NCBI RefSeq assembly: GCF_024753255.1
Contig: NZ_JANUHA010000009.1
Location: 170,306-234,305 of the forward strand
Direction: 5' to 3'
Length of the DNA: 64,000 nucleotides
DNA from: Massilia agri
Lineage (GTDB): Bacteria > Pseudomonadota > Gammaproteobacteria > Burkholderiales > Burkholderiaceae_D
How positions within the stretch are numbered: position 1 is the first letter of the stretch; every line of letters starts with the position of its first letter. Below are positions 46,866 to 54,966 of this stretch, in pieces. Position numbers and translations under genes: made by a program. A model generated the notes under the pieces. That model was not told the origin of the DNA. It was given only the letters and a program-made list of their open reading frames with translations, and ran no database searches.

Positions 46866-48644
46866 TCAGCTCACGTTGTCCTCCACCTGAGGACTGGTCG
46901 ACCCGGCGCGCAGCGTGATGCGGGTACGCCTGGCCAGCGGCGCGGCCGGCTTCGTACCGTCGGCGTTGAGCGGCTTGACCTTGTTGAATACCACGGTGAA
47001 AGCGGCCGGCGTCACGGTCGCCACCGCATAGCCCTGTGCATCGTGGTCGGCGTAGGCGAACGCGGGATTCTGCATGCGCATCACGCCATCGAAGGTCTGC
47101 GGCGTGGCCACCAGGGGCGCCAGGGGCGTCGTGCCTGCTCCTGCCCTCAGGTACTTGTAGAAGGACGAGCTGCTGATGCCGGCGCTGACGAAGTCCACCG
47201 CAACCGGACTGCCCGTAGCCGGGTCCTGGTTGTCGTAGACCACGCCGCACTGGAAGGCATGCAGGTCGCCCGTGATTGCGACGACGTTGCGCACATTGTG
47301 CGCCTTCAGGTGGCCGAGGAGCTCGGCGCGGTAGAAAGGATAGCCATCCCAGCCGTCGGCGTTCACGATGTAGAGCTGGTTGTAGGGCGCGGGTGCCTGG
47401 GTGCGCAGGTCCAGCCACATGCGGTTCAGGGTCACCTCGTTTCCCCACACCTTCCAGGTAGCGGTCGACGCCTTCATCGTGTCCTTGAACCACTGGGTCT
47501 GGGTCGCGCCGAGGATGCCGGGCCGGCGGCCCAGCGCAGCCGCCGTGCGGTCCTCGAACTGCTGCAGCAGCGGCTGCGGCACGAAGTAGCGCGCGCCCAC
47601 CGAGTCGTCGCCGTTCACCGGGTCGTGCTGGAGCAGCTGGGCATAGGCGGCTTCGCTCACTACGTGGTCATCGCGGTACAGGCGCTGGTCGGTCATCACC
47701 AGGTGCATCAGGGTCCCGAAGCGGAAGTCACGGTAGATGCGGATGTTGTCGTAGGACGCCTTGTTCAGGTCGAAGGAGACGTCGCCCCAGTCGACCGGCA
47801 TGTACTCGGCCCAGGCCTGGTTGGCGTTGCGGCGGCGGGCGGTTTCCTGCTTGTTGGCGTTATTGTAGGTCTGGTGGTCCTGCCAGCAGTCGTCCGAGAA
47901 TTCGTGGTCGTCCCAGATCACCACCATCGGGAACTTGCGGTGGATTTCCTGCAGGCGCATGTCGCCGCGGTAGGTACGGTAGAGGGTGCGGTAATCCTCG
48001 ATCGAGTTGGCGTAGACCGCGCCGCCGCCCGCCGCAATGCCGTTGGGCAGCGAGATTTTCGTGTGGATGGCTTCGGCCGCACCGGCCTGGAAGGCGGCGC
48101 CCACGGTCTCGTAGATATAGTCGCCGAGATGCACGACGAAGTCGAGCTCCTCGTTCGCCAGCAGCTCCATCGCACCCCAGTGGTTGATGCTCCAGTCCTG
48201 GCAGGTCATCCAGGCAAAGCGCATTTGGGTTGGCGTCGTATTTGCCGCCGGCGCGGTCTTGGTCTGGCCGGCCGCACTGAAATCCTGGCCGGCGCGGAAG
48301 CGGTAGTGGTAACGCGTATTCGCGGCAAGGCCCGTCACCTTGGCGCGCACGGTGTGGTCATGGGCCGGCAGCGCAGTGAGTTCGACGGCGCTCACCAGTT
48401 CGCGGAAGGCGCTGTCGGAGGCCACTTCCAGGCGCACCTCAACCGGCGCCGTGCCGGTGGCGGGAACGCAGCGGGTCCAGAACACCGCGCTGCCTTCCTT
48501 CGGGTCGCCGGATGCGACGCCGTGCGGGAAGCGGAAGCTGCCCGAAGGCGGGAAATCGTCCGATCCGCCACAAGCGGCCACCAGTGCGCCGCTACCCGCC
48601 ACCGTGAACCAGGCAGCGCTCCGAATAAAACCACGTCGATCCAC
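46866..48644 (-). CDS. PhoD-type alkaline phosphatase/phosphodiesterase, Tat-exported lipoprotein candidate
   Basis: 592 residues from GTG 48644, with AGGAG six bases upstream. The N-terminus has a twin-arginine motif (DRRGFIRSAAW) and a hydrophobic stretch ending VAACGG, which would also fit a lipobox. An N-terminal PhoD domain (FPHGVASGDPKEGSAVFWTR, about 40-60) precedes the metallophosphatase core: FAWMTCQDW, HLGDYIYE, VIWDDHEFSDDCW, LVMTDQRLYRD, ITGDLHAFQCG. These supply the Asp/His/Asn ligands for Fe/Ca. Role: release of phosphate from phosphodiesters or phospholipids outside the cytoplasm. A Pho box was not identified. Confidence 0.93.
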   Translation of the reverse strand: MDRRGFIRSAAWFTVAGSGALVAACGGSDDFPPSGSFRFPHGVASGDPKEGSAVFWTRCVPATGTAPVEVRLEVASDSAFRELVSAVELTALPAHDHTVRAKVTGLAANTRYHYRFRAGQDFSAAGQTKTAPAANTTPTQMRFAWMTCQDWSINHWGAMELLANEELDFVVHLGDYIYETVGAAFQAGAAEAIHTKISLPNGIAAGGGAVYANSIEDYRTLYRTYRGDMRLQEIHRKFPMVVIWDDHEFSDDCWQDHQTYNNANKQETARRRNANQAWAEYMPVDWGDVSFDLNKASYDNIRIYRDFRFGTLMHLVMTDQRLYRDDHVVSEAAYAQLLQHDPVNGDDSVGARYFVPQPLLQQFEDRTAAALGRRPGILGATQTQWFKDTMKASTATWKVWGNEVTLNRMWLDLRTQAPAPYNQLYIVNADGWDGYPFYRAELLGHLKAHNVRNVVAITGDLHAFQCGVVYDNQDPATGSPVAVDFVSAGISSSSFYKYLRAGAGTTPLAPLVATPQTFDGVMRMQNPAFAYADHDAQGYAVATVTPAAFTVVFNKVKPLNADGTKPAAPLARRTRITLRAGSTSPQVEDNVS

Positions 48645-48823
48645 ATTGCTCTCCTGTTAAGCTGACGGGCGCAGTCTAGTGGCGTAAAGTTTCTGGGCAA
48701 TGACAGGCGATGAGGCTGGCGTTTCGCCAAATGTCATGATATGTATGAAAATGTCCCCCCTTTGTAGGGGCTGTGATTTCAAGCAAGCACTCTTATACAA
48801 TCGCGTACGAAGGAGAATTTGCA

Positions 48824-49510
48824 ATGTATCGAGTGATGCTGGTGGAAGACGATGCGCGTTTGGCGGAACTCGTCACCGAATACCTGTCCGGCTACGAGTT
48901 CGCGGTCGACCTGGTCAGCCGCGGCGATGCCGCCCTGGAGCGCTTCAAGGCCCTGTCCCCCGACGTCGTGGTGCTCGACCTGATGCTGCCGGGGCTGGAC
49001 GGCATGGTGGTGTGCCGCCAGATCCGCGAAGTGTCCGAAGTGCCGATCCTGATCCTGACGGCGCGCGAGGACTCCTACGACGAAGTCTCGGGCCTGGAAC
49101 AGGGCGCCGACGATTTCGTCAACAAGCCGGTCCAGCCGCGCGTGCTGCTGGCGCGCCTGCGCGCCCTGATGCGCCGTACCCAGGCCAAGGGCGGCGCGGA
49201 TTCGCGCGTGCTGCAATTCGGCTCGCTGCGCATCGTGACGAGCGACCGCAGCGTGAGCTGGCGCGGCGAGCCCTGCGTGCTGTCGAATACCGAGTACAAG
49301 CTGCTGCTGGTGCTGGCCGAGGCGGCCGGCCGCGTGCTGTCGCGCGACGCCCTGCTCAAGAAGATGCGCGGGATCGAGTTCGATGGCCTGGACCGCAGCA
49401 TCGACAACTGCATCTCCAAGCTGCGCCGCAAGTTCGACGATGCGGAGTCGGAGAAGATCAAGACGGTGTGGGGAGAGGGCTACCTGTTCTCGCCGTCGGC
49501 CTGGAACTAG
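48824..49510 (+). CDS. OmpR-family response regulator, RstA-like
   Basis: 228 residues from ATG 48824 behind AAGGAG. Receiver domain (1-120): VMLVEDDARLAELV, phospho-Asp in VVVLDLMLPGLDG, LTAR and the Lys in FVNKPVQ. A winged-helix OmpR domain follows (about 135-225), with LSNTEYKLLLVLAEAAGRVLSRDALLKKMRG in outline and RSIDNCISKLRRKF. The overall pattern matches RstA. Its likely partner, an RstB-like kinase, lies 3.2 kb away on the same strand behind a minus-strand block. Both genes share a TATACAAT -10-like sequence upstream. Confidence 0.92.
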   Translation: MYRVMLVEDDARLAELVTEYLSGYEFAVDLVSRGDAALERFKALSPDVVVLDLMLPGLDGMVVCRQIREVSEVPILILTAREDSYDEVSGLEQGADDFVNKPVQPRVLLARLRALMRRTQAKGGADSRVLQFGSLRIVTSDRSVSWRGEPCVLSNTEYKLLLVLAEAAGRVLSRDALLKKMRGIEFDGLDRSIDNCISKLRRKFDDAESEKIKTVWGEGYLFSPSAWN

Positions 49511-49619
49511 TAGGGTGGACGGGTCTCCCGTCCGCGCGTTCAGACGGTACGTGAAGAAAACGCGGCGCGATTATTCACCCGTGATTTGAACGCGCGTACG
49601 GCGGAGCCGTACACCCTAC
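49510..49619. repeat. Double-hairpin REP-like element, copy 4
   Basis: A 110-bp element filling the whole gap between two convergent stop codons, sharing bases with both. Left half GTAGGGTGGACGGG-tct-CCCGTCC then GCGCGTTCA. Right half TTTGAACGCGCGTACGGC-gga-GCCGTACACCCTAC. Same architecture as the other three copies. Confidence 0.87.
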
Positions 49620-50311
49620 TACTCGAACAGCGGCACGATCGCCAGCGGCGCGCTGTAGGTGATCACGCGCGCCTGCTGCGGCCCGAAGCGGTAGCTCACG
49701 CTCGGGAAGTCCGTATCGACCTCCCCCACATACGGCGTCACTGCCAGCGGCTGCTCCGCCCCATTCGCCGCGCGCAATCGCACCGACACGTCCACGCCCT
49801 TCTTCGGGAACACCATGCGCACGCCCACGCACTGGCGCGAACGCGCGGTGGCGTCGACGTGGCGGGCGAAGCCCAGGGCCTGCTCGCAGGCGGCGCGCAG
49901 GTCGGATACGTCGTAGCTGTTGTCGGCCTGCGGCGCGATCGAGACGCGCGAGCGCAGCGCGAAGGCGCCGATGGGGCGGCTCGGCGACAGGACCGCGTTC
50001 TCGTCGTAGGCCGCCTTCAGGAGCGGCAGCACAGTGCGGCCGAGCGGGTCGAGCGCCAGGCTGGTCTGCACGGTCTTGCCGGCGATGGCCAGCTGCAGGC
50101 CCTCGCCCAGCACTCCCTTCTCGCGGGGCAGCAGCTGCAGGTGGTGCTGCAGCAGGTTCTTGGCGCCGCCGTACTTCTCGAACACCACCATCGCGCGGTA
50201 GGCGTCACGGTAGCTGGCCCACTCGCCGGCAGGCGCGAGCGCCTGCGCCACGGCCAGGCTGGCCGTGGACAGGAGACAAACGCATGCGGTGATGTGGGCG
50301 GCGCGCATCAT
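49619..50311 (-). CDS. Exported protein of unknown function in the MipA/RstAB region
   Basis: 230 residues from ATG 50311, overlapping the mipA-like stop by one base (TGATG). Signal peptide about 1-24 (ending AVAQA). The mature part is alpha/beta with no motif I recognise beyond YRAMVVFEKYGGAKNLLQHHLQLLP and repeated Arg/Val-rich strands (CVGVRMVFPKKGVDVSVRLR in outline). A DUF2987-type assignment is possible from the neighbourhood but not secured. Coupled translation with the upstream outer-membrane protein suggests a shared envelope role. Confidence 0.75.
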   Translation of the reverse strand: MMRAAHITACVCLLSTASLAVAQALAPAGEWASYRDAYRAMVVFEKYGGAKNLLQHHLQLLPREKGVLGEGLQLAIAGKTVQTSLALDPLGRTVLPLLKAAYDENAVLSPSRPIGAFALRSRVSIAPQADNSYDVSDLRAACEQALGFARHVDATARSRQCVGVRMVFPKKGVDVSVRLRAANGAEQPLAVTPYVGEVDTDFPSVSYRFGPQQARVITYSAPLAIVPLFE

Positions 50312-51156
50312 CAGAACCGGTAGGCGAAGGCGGTCGAAACCGTCACGTTGTTGGGCCGCTCGACGAGCGGGCTGCGGCGGGCGTCGTTGACCAGGCGCGA
50401 GGCCTGCACCGAGGAAGTCAGGATCCACGACGGCGACAGCGCCCAGTTCCAGCGGGCGCCGATGTGCATGTCCTTCAGGCCGCCGTCCGGGCGGTAGGTG
50501 CGGTGGCCGCTCGAGGCCGATTCACTGGGGCTGACGCCGAAATAGGCGCGGTTGTAGGCGCTGTTGACGAAGGTGAAGCCGGCCGACACCGACACGGTAT
50601 GGTGCTGCGCGATCTCGAACGCCAGGCGCTGGATGCCGAGCTCGGCCCGCACGCCGTTGCGGTCGTTGCCGGCGCCACCCAGGACGCTGCTGGTCAGGCG
50701 CCATTCGGGCGCCAGGTAGACATTGAAGAAGCCGCCGACTTCCGGACGCAGCTTGATCTCTTCCATGCCGGACAGGCGGTTGCTGCTCAGGCGCTGCATC
50801 ACCGGCCCCGGCGTGAAGCTGGTGCCGGCCGTGACCTCGCCGATCTTGCCGCCGGTGCCCGATTCGGTGCGTCGCGGGTGCAGGTTCAGCAGCGGGCCGA
50901 ATTCCACAGTCGGCTGCTGCGACAGGTGCATGCCGGCGCTCATGCCGGAGACGAAGACACCGTTGCTCCACTGGACCTGGAGCACCGGCAAGGCGCGCGT
51001 ACGGCTGCCATCCGCCCCCTCGTAGCGAGGCGCCGACACGACGCCCAGCCCCGCATACATATCGCGGCTGCCGTCGGGCATCGGGTTGGTGGTCGGCGTC
51101 TGTGCGCTTGCGGCGCTGCCCGAGACAGCCAGGACCAGGGCGAAAAGCTTGTTCAT
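50311..51156 (-). CDS. MipA/OmpV family outer-membrane protein
   Basis: 281 residues. Signal peptide (about 1-18, ending SASA). The mature chain begins with AGLGVVSAPRYEGADGSRTRALPVLQVQW, the MipA/OmpV opening motif in outline, contains alternating beta strands and ends in the aromatic FAYRF of an outer-membrane barrel. Family members scaffold murein-synthesising enzymes or transport small molecules. RstAB-type systems are known to control outer-membrane genes, so this adjacent gene is a plausible target (inferred). Confidence 0.9.
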   Translation of the reverse strand: MNKLFALVLAVSGSAASAQTPTTNPMPDGSRDMYAGLGVVSAPRYEGADGSRTRALPVLQVQWSNGVFVSGMSAGMHLSQQPTVEFGPLLNLHPRRTESGTGGKIGEVTAGTSFTPGPVMQRLSSNRLSGMEEIKLRPEVGGFFNVYLAPEWRLTSSVLGGAGNDRNGVRAELGIQRLAFEIAQHHTVSVSAGFTFVNSAYNRAYFGVSPSESASSGHRTYRPDGGLKDMHIGARWNWALSPSWILTSSVQASRLVNDARRSPLVERPNNVTVSTAFAYRF

Positions 51157-51221
51157 CTTGTCACAATCGGAGTTCGGCGAGCCGATATTCTACGTCGAGC
51201 TCGCCGGCAACTGAGCAATTG

Positions 51222-52442
51222 TTACTTTCGGGTACGAGTTTGCTTGGTGAACTCCACGGGCAGCTCGCTGCGCTCGACGGCGACCAGCTGTCCCGGATAC
51301 AGCATCATGGTGGTGCAGACGATGCCCGGCTGGGGCAAGGTATCCACCCGCACCACGTTCAGCTTGCCTTCGGCATAGCGGATGCTCTCGATGCCGCTCG
51401 AATGGCAGCCGCTCGGCAGGCCGCCAGCGAAGACGCCGATCACCATCTCCTTGTTGAAATCGATGTCCGGGATCACTTTGTCGGCGCCCGCGTGCTCGGT
51501 CCACAGCGCGGCCCAGGCGGCGCCGTCGCGGACTACCACATTGCGTTCGGTGCGCACGCCCGACTGGGTATCCTGGTCGATGGTGCGGTAGGCCGTTTCT
51601 TCAGCCGGCACCTTCAGGAATTCGACCTTGGCGTCGATGCGCGGCACGCTGACCGCCTGCATCGGCTGGCTGATCACCGGCAGGCACACCGCCACCGTGG
51701 TGATGTCGCGCTCCTGGTACTCGACGACCATCTTGCCCTCGCGCGAGACGACCTTCACGATCGAGGTGGTCTTGCAGCCGCTCGAAACGTCGCCCGAGAA
51801 CACGGCCACGACCATATTGCGCGAGAAATCGACGCTTGGCGCCGCGATACGGGTCTTGCTGTGCTCGGCCCACAGGGCGGCCCAGCTTGCCGCGTCCTTG
51901 ACCACGACCTGGCGCGGCGCGGTGATGTTCGAGAAGCCGTCGTTCACGACCGGCGCAAACGGAATCGCGGCGCCCGACTTCGGCAGGAAGGCAATGGCCT
52001 CGACCTTGTGGCCTGCGCCCAGGCCGAGGTCGGCCTTGTCGAGGTTCTTCAGCAGGGTGTCGAACAGGCCGCGCGCCGCCTCGTCGGTGCACACGGTGCG
52101 CGGGCCGGCGATGGTGTCGCCCGACTGGCACAGCACGGCCTGCGGGTTGGCGCCCATCAATGTCTGGGCGTACGAGGCGTCGGCGCACTGGCCGGCGCGG
52201 TCCCAGAACACGTACTTGTCGTCGACCAGGTAGAGATTGTTGCGGGAGTCGGCGCAGGAAGACTCCTGGGCCAGCTTGATGTACTCGGAAACGACCGGCA
52301 CGCCGCCATTGGGTTCACCGACGGTGATGCCCTGCCCGGCCTGCTGGTTCTTCATGACGGTGGCGCCATCGCCACTGCCGCCACAGGCTGCCAGGGAAGC
52401 GCCCACGAGGGCCGCCAACAGAACGCGTCCAACCATGCTCAT
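51222..52442 (-). CDS. Lipoprotein with two tandem PrcB-like domains
   Basis: 406 residues from ATG 52442 (GGAGAAG upstream). Lipobox LAAC near residue 16 of the signal sequence. After a linker and a Cys-containing region (about 50-110), two related halves follow: VVVKDAASWAALWAEH ... VDFSRNMVVAVFSGDVSSGC and VVVRDGAAWAALWTEH ... IDFNKEMVIGVFAGGLPSGC. Both match the PrcB C-terminal-type domain (W-LW-H, DF--MV--VF-G--SGC) seen in protease-complex proteins, and the duplication is internal. Function is unknown; a protease-inhibitor-like role has been suggested for the fold. Its leader carries a terminator and two palindromes. Confidence 0.82.
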   Translation of the reverse strand: MSMVGRVLLAALVGASLAACGGSGDGATVMKNQQAGQGITVGEPNGGVPVVSEYIKLAQESSCADSRNNLYLVDDKYVFWDRAGQCADASYAQTLMGANPQAVLCQSGDTIAGPRTVCTDEAARGLFDTLLKNLDKADLGLGAGHKVEAIAFLPKSGAAIPFAPVVNDGFSNITAPRQVVVKDAASWAALWAEHSKTRIAAPSVDFSRNMVVAVFSGDVSSGCKTTSIVKVVSREGKMVVEYQERDITTVAVCLPVISQPMQAVSVPRIDAKVEFLKVPAEETAYRTIDQDTQSGVRTERNVVVRDGAAWAALWTEHAGADKVIPDIDFNKEMVIGVFAGGLPSGCHSSGIESIRYAEGKLNVVRVDTLPQPGIVCTTMMLYPGQLVAVERSELPVEFTKQTRTRK

Positions 52443-52504
52443 ATTGTTCTTCTCCACTTAAGCCAGCTTCCGGCGGTCTCGACGCCGGTCGTTTCCTTGA
52501 GAAT

Positions 52505-52538
52505 AAAAAAACCCGCCGACACTCGCATATCAGGCGGG
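52505..52538 (-). terminator. Minus-strand terminator in the leader of the PrcB-domain gene
   Basis: CCCGCC and GGCGGG (52512-52517, 52533-52538) enclose a 15-base loop and are followed on the minus strand by seven T. No gene ends here on that strand; the next feature downstream is the lipoprotein gene 63 bases on. It may be an attenuator, or may end a small RNA or leader transcript. Confidence 0.72.
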
Positions 52539-52574
52539 CAAACGGAAAACCAGATAAACCTGATGTAGATGCAT
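52530..52574 (-). CDS. Possible 14-residue leader peptide before the attenuator
   Basis: ATG-to-TGA frame MHLHQVYLVFRLPA, whose stop lies inside the terminator stem at 52505-52538. GGGGTAAG a few bases upstream could act as a weak ribosome-binding site. Translation of such a peptide could govern terminator folding. Very short and unsupported by homology. Confidence 0.25.
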   Translation of the reverse strand: MHLHQVYLVFRLPA

Positions 52575-52617
52575 GGTAAGACTTACCCCGCTTGCATTCC
52601 CCCTCGACTTGTCGAGG
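52575..52617. promoter_or_regulatory. Two perfect palindromes in the PrcB-gene / kinase-gene divergent region
   Basis: GGTAAG-A-CTTACC (52575-52587) and CCTCGAC-TT-GTCGAGG (52602-52617) lie 14 bases apart in the 275-bp gap between the divergent lipoprotein and kinase genes. Both could be operators, or stems in the leader RNA of the lipoprotein gene. Confidence 0.4.
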
Positions 52618-52717
52618 AATTGTCATCAATTTGTAAGGCCTCTCTCTTGGTGGGGCCATCCATCTGGAAATGCGCATTGCCATCCTTGCTCCTATACAAT
52701 GCCGCCAAGGAGAAACC

Positions 52718-52765
52718 ATGTATTACCTTGTACGACACCGCGAGTTATGCAGGATGGGCATGTGA
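52718..52765 (+). CDS. 15-residue upstream reading frame coupled to the RstB-like kinase
   Basis: MYYLVRHRELCRMGM, with a strong AAGGAG six bases before its ATG. Its TGA (52763-52765) overlaps the kinase GTG start (52762-52764). The ribosome-binding site is better than the kinase's own, so ribosomes may reach the kinase by termination-reinitiation. The segment from TATACAAT to ATGTAT resembles the start region of the RstA-like gene at 48.8 kb. Confidence 0.5.
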   Translation: MYYLVRHRELCRMGM

Positions 52766-54063
52766 ACCGGATTTTCTTCCGCTTCTTCGTGCTGGTCATG
52801 CTGTCGATCACAGGGGCAACCTTCGTGATCTACTTCGCGTTCAGCCGCCTGTTCGGCGACCCGCTCGACGACATCGCGCGGCGCCAGGCGGCTGCCCAGA
52901 TCTTCCTGCTGGAACAGTACGTCGACAAGGCGCCGAGCGACGAATGGCTCACCCGCCTGAACAATGTGCGCGTGGTGTCGAACGTGCGCTATGACCTGGT
53001 GCCGCTGGCCGAGGTGCGCGCGGCGCTGGCGAGCGGGCGCCGTGCGGCCCTGGACCGCGGCGAGATCGTGCTCGATCCCGCCAACCGCAGTTTCTGGCGC
53101 CGCGTCGACCTCGAGGGCGAGCGCTACATCGGCAGCCACGAGGAAGTGCTGCATGCGCAGAACCTGCCGATCGACATCGACCAGGCCCTCAAGATGGAGG
53201 CCCTGCGCTACGTGATCGTGGCGGTGGCGCTCCTGGTGCCGATCGCGCTATGGTCGCGCTCGCACTGGCAGGGCCTGCAGGCGCTGTCGCGGGTGGCCGA
53301 CGAATTCGGCAGCGGCAAGCTGACCGCGCGCGCCCAGATGAAGCCCTCCGACACCGCCTACCCGCTGGCCGAGCGCATCAACCACATGGCCGACCGCATC
53401 GAAGACCTGCTGGAAGCCCAGAAAAGCCTGCTGCATTCGGTTTCGCACGAATTGCGCACCCCGATCGCGCGCCTGGAATTCGGGCTCGAGCTGCTCGACG
53501 CCCGCGCCAAGGACCCCGACCTGAGCAAGCGCGTCAAGGCCATGGAAGGCGACCTGCGCGAGCTCAACGCCCTGGTGGGCGAACTGCTCGACATGAGCAA
53601 ACTCGACAGCGCCCGCAACCTGCAGGCCGCGCCGACGGAACTGGCTCCGCTGCTGCGCGAGTGCACGCAGATGCTGCCGCCCTCCCCGCACGCGCTCGAC
53701 TGCACCGTCGCCGACGATTTGGGCGAGCTGGAGCTTGATCCGCGCCTGCTGGCGCGCGCCGTCTGCAACCTGCTGCGCAACGCCCAGAAATACGCGACCG
53801 GCCGCATCCTGCTGTCGGCCAGCCGCACGGCCAACGCGGTCGAGATCGTCGTGGACGACGACGGCCCCGGCATTCCGGTCGACGAGCGCGACAAGGTCTT
53901 CGAACCTTTCTACCGGCTTGACCGCAGCCGCGACCGCGCCACGGGCGGCTTCGGCCTCGGCCTGTCGATCACGCGCAAGGCCGTCGCCCTGCATGGCGGC
54001 GCGGTGCGCGTGGACAGCTCGCCGCTGGGCGGCGCGCGCTTCGTCATCACCCTGCCAGCATGA
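52762..54063 (+). CDS. Sensor histidine kinase, RstB-like
   Basis: 433 residues from GTG 52762 (AGGA seven bases upstream). Two membrane segments (about 6-28 and 150-170) flank a periplasmic sensor of about 120 residues. A HAMP linker (LSRVADEFGSGKLTARAQ) leads to the HisKA box LLHSVSHELRTPIARLEFGLELL in outline and a HATPase domain with NLLRNAQKYA (N box), VDDDGPGIP and GGFGLGLSITRKA. The HisKA wording is that of RstB. The likely partner is the regulator at 48.8 kb. Followed after 22 bp by an LptA-like gene. Confidence 0.92.
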   Translation: MNRIFFRFFVLVMLSITGATFVIYFAFSRLFGDPLDDIARRQAAAQIFLLEQYVDKAPSDEWLTRLNNVRVVSNVRYDLVPLAEVRAALASGRRAALDRGEIVLDPANRSFWRRVDLEGERYIGSHEEVLHAQNLPIDIDQALKMEALRYVIVAVALLVPIALWSRSHWQGLQALSRVADEFGSGKLTARAQMKPSDTAYPLAERINHMADRIEDLLEAQKSLLHSVSHELRTPIARLEFGLELLDARAKDPDLSKRVKAMEGDLRELNALVGELLDMSKLDSARNLQAAPTELAPLLRECTQMLPPSPHALDCTVADDLGELELDPRLLARAVCNLLRNAQKYATGRILLSASRTANAVEIVVDDDGPGIPVDERDKVFEPFYRLDRSRDRATGGFGLGLSITRKAVALHGGAVRVDSSPLGGARFVITLPA

Positions 54064-54085
54064 TTTACCACCAAGGAAAGCAAAC

Positions 54086-54661
54086 ATGAAGCGTTTCAGA
54101 CCCCTGCTCCCGGCCCTGCTGCTCGCCATGGTTCCACTGGCGCAGGCTGAAAAGGCCGACGCCTTCCAACCCACGGAAATCAGCTGCCGCGCCTGCGAGG
54201 CCGACGGCGTCACGGGCATCATGACGGTAAAGGGAGGCGTCGTGATCACGCGCGGCACCTTGAGAATCGAAGCGGACAGCGGCCGCGTCGAACGCTCGCC
54301 GGACGGCTACCAGCGCGCCTGGCTCGCGGCCGGCGCGGGCGGCAAGGTGCGCTTCCGCCAGAAGGCCGACGGGCCGGGCGAGCGCTGGATCGAAGGCGAG
54401 GCCGACCGCGTCGAGTACGACGAGCGCGCGGCCACGGTCAAGCTGTTCTCCGGCGCGACGATCCGCCGCACCGCGAACGACCGCCTGCCGGAAGAAGCGC
54501 GCGGCGAGTACATCGCCTACGACAGCCGCAAGGAGTTCTACGTGATGCGCAACACGCCCAGCGGCGAAGACCGTCCGGGCGCCGGCCGCAACACCATCAT
54601 CCTGCCGCCGAGCCGCATCGCGCCGCCGGCCGGCGCACTGGCCGGCAAGGCGGCGCAATGA
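54086..54661 (+). CDS. Exported LptA/OstA-like protein
   Basis: 191 residues from ATG 54086 (AAGGAAA upstream). Signal peptide ends LAQAEKADAF. The OstA-like beta-jellyroll pattern appears as GIMTVKGGVVITRGTLRIEADSGRVE, WIEGEADRVEYDERAATVKLFSGATIRR and RGEYIAYDSRKEFYVM in outline. Canonical LptA bridges lipopolysaccharide to the outer membrane and lies near lptB/lptC. This copy is instead behind a sensor kinase, so it is probably a paralogue. Its stop overlaps the next start (ATGA). Confidence 0.82.
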   Translation: MKRFRPLLPALLLAMVPLAQAEKADAFQPTEISCRACEADGVTGIMTVKGGVVITRGTLRIEADSGRVERSPDGYQRAWLAAGAGGKVRFRQKADGPGERWIEGEADRVEYDERAATVKLFSGATIRRTANDRLPEEARGEYIAYDSRKEFYVMRNTPSGEDRPGAGRNTIILPPSRIAPPAGALAGKAAQ

Positions 54662-54966
54662 TCCTCGAAGTCGCCACCCTCGACGTGCGCCCCGGCCAGG
54701 AAGCTGCCTTCGAAGCGGCCTTCCGCCAGGCTTCAGAGATCATCGCCGGCATGCCCGGCTACCGCTCCCACCAGCTGCAGCGCTGCCTGGAGCGGAGCAA
54801 CCGCTACGTGCTGCTGGTGAACTGGGACAGGCTGGAAGACCACACCGTGGGCTTTCGCGGTTCAAGCGGCTACCAGGTGTGGAAAGCCCTGCTCCACCAT
54901 TTCTATGATCCGTTCCCGACCGTCGAGCATTACACTCTCGTCATGGACATGGGAGGCCAATCATGA
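54658..54966 (+). CDS. Antibiotic-biosynthesis-monooxygenase (ABM) fold protein
   Basis: 102 residues, a ferredoxin-like alpha/beta barrel of the ABM family: LEVATLDVRPGQEAAFEAAFRQASEIIAGMPGYRSHQLQR in outline and NRYVLLVNWDRLEDHT. Such small dimers act on quinones or haem, or have unknown roles. It overlaps both neighbours by four bases, showing tight translational coupling with the LptA-like and GFA-like genes. Confidence 0.87.
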   Translation: MILEVATLDVRPGQEAAFEAAFRQASEIIAGMPGYRSHQLQRCLERSNRYVLLVNWDRLEDHTVGFRGSSGYQVWKALLHHFYDPFPTVEHYTLVMDMGGQS

